In this document: positions 5,052 through 6,083 of the stretch, one piece after another
Position numbering within the stretch: the first letter of the stretch is position 1
How the letters are laid out: every line of letters begins with the position of its first letter
Source of the DNA: an uncultured Eubacteriales bacterium
GTDB lineage: Bacteria > Bacillota > Clostridia > Oscillospirales > Butyricicoccaceae
NCBI GenBank assembly: GCA_934630445.1
Contig: CAKTWY010000152.1
Location: 1 to 6,083 of the forward strand
Direction of reading: 5' to 3'
DNA: 6,083 bases
Position numbers and translations under genes: made by a program
The notes under the pieces: generated by a model
Database searches by the model: none
The model's input: the letters and a program-made list of their open reading frames with translations, nothing else
Told to the model about the DNA's origin: nothing

Positions 5052-6065
5052 ATGGCGGCATCGAAAAAAAATTATGTGCTTGGCGTCGATATCGGCGCTA
5101 CAAAAATCTGCGTCGGCGCGGTGACGCACGAGGGGAGCATCCTGCGCACGCGCACCTTTCCGACCGACACGCGCAGCCGCGATGCGGCGATCGCATCCAT
5201 CTGCGGCTCGGTCGAGGCATTTTTGGCTGAAAACGGAAATATTTACGGCGAACCGGAGCGCATCGGCATGGGCGTGCGCGGCTACATCGACTGGGAAAAC
5301 GGCATTTGGGTGCGCACAATGATGATCCCGAACTTCACCAGCGCGCCGCTGGCGCAGATCCTGTTTGAACGCTTTGGCGTGCGCACGGTGATGGACAACG
5401 ACGTACACGCCGCCACGCTCGCGGAGCTTTTTTTCGGCATGGGGCGCAAGTGCGGCAACTTTATCTATATCAACATCGGCTCCGGCATCGCGGCGGGCAT
5501 TGTATCGGAGCGGCAGCTTCTGCGCGGGGCGGGCAATTTCTCCGGCGAATTCGGCCACCATGTGTCGAGCGCGGACATCGCCTATCCCGTTCAGGCCCGC
5601 GAACAGTGCATCGAGGAGTTGATCGGCGGGCACGGGCTGGTGCGGCGCGCGCGTGCCGCGCTGGAAACGCACCCGGATTCGGTGCTGAATACGCTTGAGA
5701 AGATGGCGCGCCTGACGCCCTCGACGATCTTCGAGGCGTACGACGCGGGCGACCAGCTCGCGCGTGAGTTGGTCGATTACGGCGTGCACATGCTCGCCAT
5801 CGCGCTCTACAACCTCCTCGGACTGTTAAACCCGGGCGCGCTCGTCTTCGGCGGCGGGGTTATGCAGGACGGATGGCTTCTGCCGCGTCTGAAGGCGGCC
5901 ATGGCGCTGGAGGAGAGCCCGTCGCCCAGCATGCGCCTCGACGCGTTTGAGCTCTCTTCCCTCGGGCCGGCGACGGTCGGCGTGCTCGGTGCGGCGTGCG
6001 TTGGTCTGGAGGATCTGCGCCTTGCGCCGAAGACACGGCGCAAGCGGTCGGGTGCTGCGCGTTGA
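5052..6065 (+). CDS. ROK-family sugar kinase-like protein, degenerate zinc motif
   Basis: ROK proteins are mostly cytoplasmic ATP-dependent hexose kinases (glucokinase, fructokinase, N-acetylhexosamine kinases) or sugar-responsive repressors. This 337-residue protein begins directly with the phosphate-binding motif GVDIGATK (11-18) and has no N-terminal helix-turn-helix, so a kinase is more likely than a NagC/Mlc-type repressor. D117 in DNDVHAATLAE (115-125) is the expected catalytic aspartate. YINIGSGIAAGIV (139-151) is the second phosphate motif, GEFGH (165-169) the sugar-binding loop and LVFGGGV (264-270) the adenosine region. The usual zinc site CxCGxxGCxE is reduced to PVQAREQCIEE (179-189): His169 and one Cys (186) remain and two Cys are lost. 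The C-terminus adds a basic tail (KTRRKR, 327-332). The ATG follows GAGGG by 7 bases. The substrate cannot be told; an inactive or regulatory role remains possible. Confidence 0.88.
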   Translation: MAASKKNYVLGVDIGATKICVGAVTHEGSILRTRTFPTDTRSRDAAIASICGSVEAFLAENGNIYGEPERIGMGVRGYIDWENGIWVRTMMIPNFTSAPLAQILFERFGVRTVMDNDVHAATLAELFFGMGRKCGNFIYINIGSGIAAGIVSERQLLRGAGNFSGEFGHHVSSADIAYPVQAREQCIEELIGGHGLVRRARAALETHPDSVLNTLEKMARLTPSTIFEAYDAGDQLARELVDYGVHMLAIALYNLLGLLNPGALVFGGGVMQDGWLLPRLKAAMALEESPSPSMRLDAFELSSLGPATVGVLGAACVGLEDLRLAPKTRRKRSGAAR

Positions 6066-6083
6066 GCGCACGCGGCGCAGGCG

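Noticed and set aside
4830..5789. 319-codon minus-strand open frame opposite the ROK gene
   Set aside because: It is antisense to a clear ROK gene and runs on through repeat copy 2; the composition is that of a shadow frame.

Overview
The window looks like chromosome of a spore-forming, fairly GC-rich Clostridia (Bacillota), most plausibly Oscillospiraceae/Ruminococcaceae. The reasons are a clear SpoIIID sporulation regulator, an abundant-type surface protein with S-layer homology (SLH) domains, strong GGAGG ribosome binding sites, sigma-A-like promoters and hairpin-plus-T-run terminators. The taxonomic call is inference. Nothing in the four genes suggests phage, plasmid or CRISPR.

Layout from left to right: (1) an edge region of about 158 bases with no assignable gene; (2) spoIIID on the + strand with a TTG start; (3) a strong hairpin terminator shared by two convergent genes, with its better T-run on the minus-strand side; (4) a 798-residue secreted SLH protein on the minus strand, with a near-consensus sigma-A promoter and two small stacked hairpins at the predicted 5' end of its mRNA; (5) a 393-base gap that holds that promoter, a palindrome-rich stretch, and the terminator of the next gene; (6) a D-serine ammonia-lyase (dsdA) on the minus strand with its own promoter; (7) a 420-base divergent gap with two tandem copies of a ~90-base structured repeat, one bounded by 10-base inverted ends, followed by small palindromes; (8) a ROK-family sugar kinase or kinase-like protein on the + strand that has lost most of the family's zinc site.

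The four genes appear to be separate transcription units, since each has its own signals and none are operonic. They cover sporulation control in the mother cell, the cell surface, D-amino-acid catabolism and probable sugar phosphorylation. No shared pathway is evident.

I found no convincing new multi-gene system. The items most worth a second look are the tandem MITE-like repeat, whose left edge supplies part of the dsdA -35 box, the hairpin-capped leader of the SLH mRNA, and the ROK protein with its degenerate zinc motif.
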